From: Lactifluus volemus
Taxonomy: Eukaryota > Basidiomycota > Agaricomycetes > Russulales > Russulaceae
Direction: 5' to 3'
NCBI GenBank assembly: GCA_022376515.1
Contig: WTXI01000015.1
Span: 496,001-560,000 of the forward strand
Length of the DNA: 64,000 nucleotides
In this document: positions 58,636 through 64,000 of the stretch, in pieces
Layout: every line of letters begins with the position of its first letter
Position numbering within the stretch: the first letter of the stretch is position 1
Program-made: the position numbers and the translations under genes
Notes under the pieces: model-generated
Told to the model about the DNA's origin: nothing
The model's database searches: none
Seen by the model: the letters and a program-made list of their open reading frames with translations, nothing else

Positions 58636-61006
58636 CTACAACTTCGAGTTCGAGGAGGCAACTTTGGCCTTGATTTGGTCCACGACGGCCGGCTCGGCGA
58701 GTGTGCTGAGATCCCCAGCTGTTCGCCTTCCCCTGAGGCGATCTTGCGCATGATGCGGCGCATAATCTTGCCCGAGCGGGTCTTGGGAAGGTCGGGGACG
58801 ATGTAGATCCTCTTTGGCGCCGCGAAGGGGCCAATCGATTTGCGGACCTGGAGTACGAGCTCCTTGGACAGACCCGCCTCATCATTGGGTCGTATTTGAA
58901 CTCGCTAAAAACATAATACGGTCAAAATGGGTGGCACGTACTGACAAAAGGGAATGAGACCGTACGGTTTCAATGTGACGAAAGCGTACACTGCTTGACC
59001 GGTCAGCTCATCTTCTGCAGCAATGACGGCGGTCTCAGCGACGCCATGGTGCTGGATGAGGGCAGACTCAATCTCCGCAGTCGATAGACGGTGTCCGGAG
59101 ACGTTGATGACATCTATGATACGTATTGGTGGGTGCCACATCCAGGAATCAGAACATCACATCAGAAGCGTACCATCAACACGACCCTTAATCCAGATGT
59201 AGCCATGTTCATCACGTGCAGCACCATCACCCGTGAAGTAGAAGCCAGGGTAGGACGCCATGTAGGTGGCTAGGTAGCGCTTATGATCCTGGAAGACCGT
59301 ACGCGCGATCGAAGGCCACGGGTTTCGAGACAAAGTACTCCCTCGACGTTGTTGCCCGTCAATTCCTATGAGACGCATTTAGCACATGAATGGCTAAGCA
59401 CACAAAAGTGACAACCTTTCCTGTTTGGGGGTCGACTATAACGGGATCTATTCCAAAGAAAGGCACGGTCGCAGACCCCGCTTTGGTCTCGATTGCGCCG
59501 GGGAGGGGGGTAACGACAATGCTTCCTGTCTCTGTTTGCCAATACGTGTCAACGACAGCACACTGGTGCCGACCGACGTGGTCGTTGTACCAATTCCAGG
59601 CTTCGGGATTGATCGGCTCGCCGACGCTGCCGATAACTCGCAGAGAGCTCAGGTCATGCGGGGCCACATGCTGTTCTCCAAGGCGACGCAAGAGGCGGAT
59701 CGCAGTGGGTGCGTATAGAACTGAGTCAGCTTGTGCTTCTCAACCATCTGCCAGTAGCGTGACGGCGTAGGGTAGACCGGCGTCGACTCGAAGACAGTGG
59801 TAGAGACTCCGTTTGCGAGCGGGCCGTAAACAATGTAGCTGGAGAAGGACACACACACTGAATCAGTGAGCTAGGTAGGGAACGTGCATACTAACGTGTG
59901 TCCGGTGATCCAGCCGACATCGGCCACGCAGGCGAACCTGTCATCGGGGTGGACGTCGAAGACGTTTTTCAGGGTGAGGGCAGCACCGAGCAGATAGCCG
60001 CCCGTCGTGTGCACGAGACCCTTGGGTTGCCCGTGGAGCCGGACGTCTGAGCAAGAGTTCAGAGACGCGAGTCAACAAGATGGACACCAGATGCCTACAT
60101 AAAGGATGAACAACGGATCCTCCGCTGACATGACTTCGGGCGAGCATACTTGGGGACCCGCGCCGTCTCATCGTGCCACCATTTGTCACGGCCTTCCGTC
60201 CACGGAACCTGATTTCCAGTACGCTTGAGAACGAGGACGTGCTCGACGTGCGGACAACCTTTGAGTGCAGCGTCGACGATAGACTTGGTTGCAATAGTCT
60301 TCCCGCCACGGCGTCCTTCATCAGCTGTAAGAACGACGCGGCTCTTGCAGTCGTTGATACGATCACGAAGAGCCTCTGCGGAGAAGCCAGCGAACACAAC
60401 AGAGTGGACGGCACCGATCCGTGCACAAGCAAGGAGGGCAGAGACAGCCTGCCAAGCCATAGGAAGATAGATAGAGACTGTGTCCCCTTCTTTACACCAG
60501 GGACTTGAGTACGTTGGCGACGCTGGAGACCTCATTGAGTAGCTGAGCATAAGTGATCTCGGCGCTTTGATTCGGCTCATCAGCCTCATAGATGATCGCC
60601 GTCTGTTAGGACGTAACGAAGCATCAATAAGGGAGATAGCCGAAGCGAATCGAAGCGCCAAACCTTGTTAGGATGTTTGAAAGCCCAACGGTCGACACAA
60701 TTGTAGGAAGCATTCAGGGTACCCTCGGGAAACCAGGCGACATCACCTTCTACAAAGCCACCCGATCTGACAGTGTGGAAGGGGGTGTACCAATGCAGGG
60801 TTTCACGGGCAGTCTGATGGGCGCAGGTGAGTAACCACTTATCCAAAGTAAGCGTCTCGACCTGCCTGAGTCCACCACTCATCAGAGTTGAGACCAATGG
60901 TCTTTGCATGTAGGGCTCTGTACTCATTGATGGTCGGCCCTACGTGTGGTTTCGGCCCATTCTTGAGGCGAGGAGCAACGGGGTGAAGAGGCGCTGGCCC
61001 AGACAT
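58636..61006 (-). CDS. ACS1: Acetyl-CoA synthetase (AMP-forming)
   Basis: Activates acetate to acetyl-CoA in cytosol and nucleus; needed for growth on acetate or ethanol and for histone acetylation. ATG 61006 gives [17 protein letters not shown]. Then: [16 protein letters not shown] text, [71 protein letters not shown] (about 60000-60040; P-loop), [66 protein letters not shown], then [18 protein letters not shown] with the catalytic Lys (the site acetylated in bacterial Acs). The C-terminus is [15 protein letters not shown], stop at 58636. About eight short introns. Lost G bases near 60031 and 58713 break the frame. Confidence 0.95.
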
Positions 61007-61366
61007 ATTGAAGAGCGAAGTTGATGAATGAATGCACAATGTTGGACCTTTTAAGACGCGAGCAGGAGGCCGCATCCTGCATTCCCAATTTATCTAAATC
61101 CGCGCCACGGTATTTAAATTGCAAAGGCACGTGTCGGGCTTGCCCAGTTGCAGGATAGTGTAAAATGTAACGTTGCGCCCCTCGAAACAACCGGCAAATA
61201 AGCGGGGACATCTGTCAGTGTAGAGCGCTGTATTGACGAGGGCAACTTAAATTTACTGCATAAGGGAACGTTGAATGTGTTAATCGAGGCACGTGTGCGC
61301 TTGGTCAACTCGGGTTTCCCCAGGTGAGGTCAAATACAGCGCGGGAATCAACCTCTACCATCTAGA
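61007..61366. other. Divergent promoter, ACS1 and DUF2461 gene
   Basis: About 360 bases. CACGTG near 61131 and GGCACGTGTGCG near 61288 are E-box-type motifs. No gene seen. Confidence 0.4.
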
Positions 61367-63096
61367 ATGCCCTCGAAGGCACGATCAACACGTGCAAAAA
61401 GCAAGGTCAAGCAGACGTCGCTCCAGAACCCCCCAGTACGCGCACGCCCAGGGAGAAAGTCAATGGAAGAAACGGATGCTCCGTTACCCCTGAGGAACCA
61501 ACTGAACTTGAAGACACGGACAATGGAGCAAGCGACACGTACCATGAAAGTGATGAAGAGGATGTACAATCATTACACAGTGACGCACTGGATGAAGATA
61601 GTGATCAGGGTCAAAGCTACGCGTCGGGAAACGGAAGCGTTTATCGCCAGTTAGGTCTCGCATTTCCAAGGGCAGCTCGTCGCGTAAGAAGCTGCGTAAA
61701 AATGCTGCCAATGACGCAAACGAGGGTGAGGAGGACCCTGGCCTGACCGAGGGCCAGGAACTTGTTGGGATGGTCGTCCAAGCACCAAAGACGGGACGGG
61801 GTAGGTTACTTCATTTATTTATGGCATATGGGAACTAGAATTGACTTTTTCACCGCAGTTCCCCCGGGTCAGATATCTCAAAATACGTTTGATTTCCTTT
61901 TGCAGCTCAAGAGCCCAGAATGCAATGATCGTGAATGGTGAGCCGAGCACACCCCAAACTTTTTGGCCACTAGTCTGACCGGGTTTGGCGTCTAGGTTCA
62001 AATTACATGGTGTGTTCCTCGAGGGTCATTACAGTACATCCTGATCATTACGTCCCCTGCAGAGCCCGTATTTCGTCAGGCCGAAACGGAATTCAAGCTC
62101 TTCGTAGAAAAGTTGACAGATCTTTTTCCAGAAGTGGACCCGGAGATCCCCCCATTACCTCCCAAGGATGTCATCTACAGAATCTACCGAGATGTGCGTC
62201 TCGGAGAATGTGGGCATCGCCCTGATACTGATACTGCACAGATTCGATTCAGTAATGATAAGACGCCGTACAAGACAAATTTCTCGGCTACTTTCTCGAG
62301 GAGTGGAAGAAAGGGGATATTTGCCGGCTGTATGTCCTCGTGTCCATCATTTCAATTGTTCAGTATTTAGTGATTAACGTATCTTCACTCAGATCATATG
62401 TACGTTTTGAACCCTCTGTCCTACGCACTGTGATGAGCCCACTCATGTGACTCTTCAGAATGAGTCTGGAAACTTCCGCCAGAAAAGTGGCGTCGCGCTG
62501 ACTACGTCATTTCAGTTACACCCGGAGGGGAAAGCCTCCTCGCCGCTGGTACTTGGTGCCCCGGTAAGAATGAGCTCGCGACTATCCGCTCGCACATCCA
62601 ACGCAACCCATCTCGACTACGCCGAACTATCAACGCCCCGCTCTTTGTCAAGAACTTTGGTTCGGCAAACCCGGTTTCCAAGGGACGACGGCGGAACATA
62701 TTTGGAAGAGACGACGAATTGAAGACGGCTCCCAAGGGTATCGACAAGGATCATAAGTGAGCTTGTTTGATAAGTATTTATGCAGAGGTTAAATCAGGAG
62801 ACAGGGATATCGACTTGTTGAAGTGCCGCTCATTTGTTGTGGTGCATCAATTCACAGACGATGAAGTCCTGAGTCCTGCTTTCGGACAGACGGTAATGGA
62901 AGTTATAAGAGCTGCCAGACCTCTTGTATATTGGTACGCCCTCTTTCCCATCTTGAACTTTGTACCCGGACACCGTTAACTGGGCGGTACCAGCATGAAC
63001 GATTACATGAGCGTGGGTGAAGACGAGGACGAAGACGAAGACGCAGAGCCAGATGACGAGGAAGGAGACGAGGAAGAAGATGAGCGAGATGAGTAG
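61367..63096 (+). CDS. DUF2461-family protein
   Basis: DUF2461 (TIGR02453) family of unknown function, widespread in bacteria and fungi. ATG 61367 starts a basic N-terminus (MPSKARSTRAKSKVKQTSLQ), then an acidic Ser-rich region and a second basic patch (SSSRKKLRKN) that may be a nuclear signal. The domain begins NTFDFLLQLKSPECNDREWF and continues FRQAETEFKLFVEKLTDLFP, DVIYRIYRDVR, FSNDKTPYKTNFSATFSRSG, GGESLLAAG, then FVVVHQFTDDEVLSPAF. The C-terminus is a long acidic tail (GEDEDEDEDAEPDDEEGDEE) ending at TAG 63094-63096. Introns were joined by eye; lost bases occur near 61485 and 61640. The family call is firm. Confidence 0.82.
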
Positions 63097-63483
63097 TATC
63101 GTTAAAGTCGCAATTGCGGTGCTTATGGCCATGGATGGCCATGCAACTACTTTCGGTGTGCCACCTCATGAAAAGCCGAGATGTCCACAGTATATACCAT
63201 ATTGTTGATTACGTTCGAAAGTGGTCATCCATTGCTTTTATCAGCTCACATTGACAGTCTCACTCCACTCGCGCCCTCTGTTCATTTGAAGTTGCCCCTC
63301 GAGCAGACGCTGTACTAAGAAAGAATTTTATCCTATATGCAGTGACTGAATGCAAATTATTTAGAGCACCTGCAGCCGTGCGTCACTACTCGGAATCATC
63401 TCGAGTGGTAGAGATGTCAAAGGATGGGGCACGGATAGAGAAACCAATTTCGTATTGCAACAACTGTAATAGGGAGACAAGTT
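63097..63483. other. Intergenic between convergent genes
   Basis: About 390 bases between the DUF2461 gene and the small mitochondrial gene; no gene seen. Confidence 0.4.
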
Positions 63484-63982
63484 CTATGATTTATCACTCT
63501 CTTTGTCTGCTCGGCGGTCTCGGTACTGCTTGGTCCACTATGAGAAGACAGTTAATGTCACTAGAGGTCAGTGAGACAAATGTAGAATGTGCCAGACGTA
63601 CTCGCATTGAGGGAATGGGGCGGATTGGTTCATTGTAGCGATACTGAAAACCCATGGCTCACTATGCGGCGGTGGGGGTCAAAGCAAGTAAGAGCTCACT
63701 TCTTTCTCTGCGCTGACGGTCCAGACACCGTATGATACCCCAATTATTCCTGCAAACATGATAGCGGTATTTGTCTTCCAATTTGATGGCCGCGTCCACC
63801 AGCCACCTGTAGTTAGTGGTGAAGATGTGTACGTGCGTAGAAGTGACAGTCCGAGTTGAAGCTATGTACCTGCTGGAGACCACACTTCCTTTGGATATGG
63901 ATATCTGGCACCACCGCCCTTCAAGATACAGCCAGGTTTAACAAAGTGGACTCGGTGAGCTGGCGTATTACGGACTCACCAT
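63484..63982 (-). CDS. Small single-pass mitochondrial membrane protein, probably a respiratory accessory subunit
   Basis: Short protein spliced from four or five small exons on the minus strand: VHFVKPGCILKGGGARYPYP, KEVWSPAG, GWWTRPSNWKTNTAIMFAGI then IGVSYTVWTVSAEKE, YRYNEPIRPIPSMR and WTKQYRDRRADKESDKS, stop at 63484. One membrane span (TAIMFAGIIGVSYTVWTV). The layout (VWSPAGGWW, NWK-NTA, membrane span, SAEKE, RPIPS) resembles a small fungal accessory subunit of mitochondrial complex I; I am not certain of the name. The 5' end may lie at an ATG near 63982 followed by a donor, or beyond the window, so treat the gene as possibly partial. Confidence 0.6.
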
Positions 63983-64000
63983 TGTGCGTGAATGAGGTTG

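Noticed and set aside
62830..63132. 100-codon minus frame opposite the DUF2461 tail
   Set aside because: Leu/Val/Phe-rich antisense of a GAG/GAC acidic tail; not a membrane protein.

Overview
The window is nuclear DNA of a filamentous basidiomycete, most likely an Agaricomycete. Genes are dense, on both strands, and split by many short (about 45-70 nt) GT-AG introns. The gene set fits: a QDE-1-type RNA-dependent RNA polymerase, Scs7 with fused cytochrome b5, a TAO3/PAG1 RAM-network scaffold, fungal RMD1, and MLH1. The genus cannot be told from the sequence.

Layout, left to right: RMD1 (-), a peroxisomal ABCD-type half transporter (-), a B-type cyclin (+, divergent from the transporter), SEC13 (+), an RNA-dependent RNA polymerase (-), cytosolic prolyl-tRNA synthetase (-), mitochondrial isoleucyl-tRNA synthetase (-), fatty acid 2-hydroxylase SCS7 (-), a mitochondrial acyl-CoA synthetase (-), a 63-residue hydrophilin-like gene (+), a DJ-1-like protein (+), tRNA-Arg(ACG) (-), proteasome subunit RPN1 (-), two proteins rich in disordered sequence, the second with a RING and an RRM-like domain (+), the very large TAO3/PAG1 gene (+), MLH1 (-), an APH-fold protein (-), a CBS-domain protein (+), an orphan 7TM protein (-), a fungal membrane protein of unknown function (-), a small unknown gene (+), acetyl-CoA synthetase (-), a DUF2461 protein (+) and a small mitochondrial membrane protein at the right edge (-). 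Most are housekeeping functions: translation, lipid and acetate activation, proteolysis, secretion, cell cycle and DNA repair. There is no operon-like organisation and no secondary-metabolite cluster.

Three things stand out. First, a 1.47-kb block inside the RdRP gene has almost no CpG (about 4 sites), while its flanks are CpG-rich, yet it still encodes the conserved catalytic core. This suggests a mosaic gene, for example by gene conversion from a methylated or diverged paralogue. Two other CpG-free tracts lie between genes and carry inverted repeats. Second, an identical 12-mer (TGCAAGCAAGGT or its complement) lies upstream of three consecutive genes at 26-28 kb. Third, at least 20 single-base deletions, nearly all in short homopolymers, break otherwise intact conserved genes. 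They read as assembly error rather than biology, and coordinates of conceptual proteins must allow for them.

No virus, CRISPR array, complete transposon or rRNA gene was seen.
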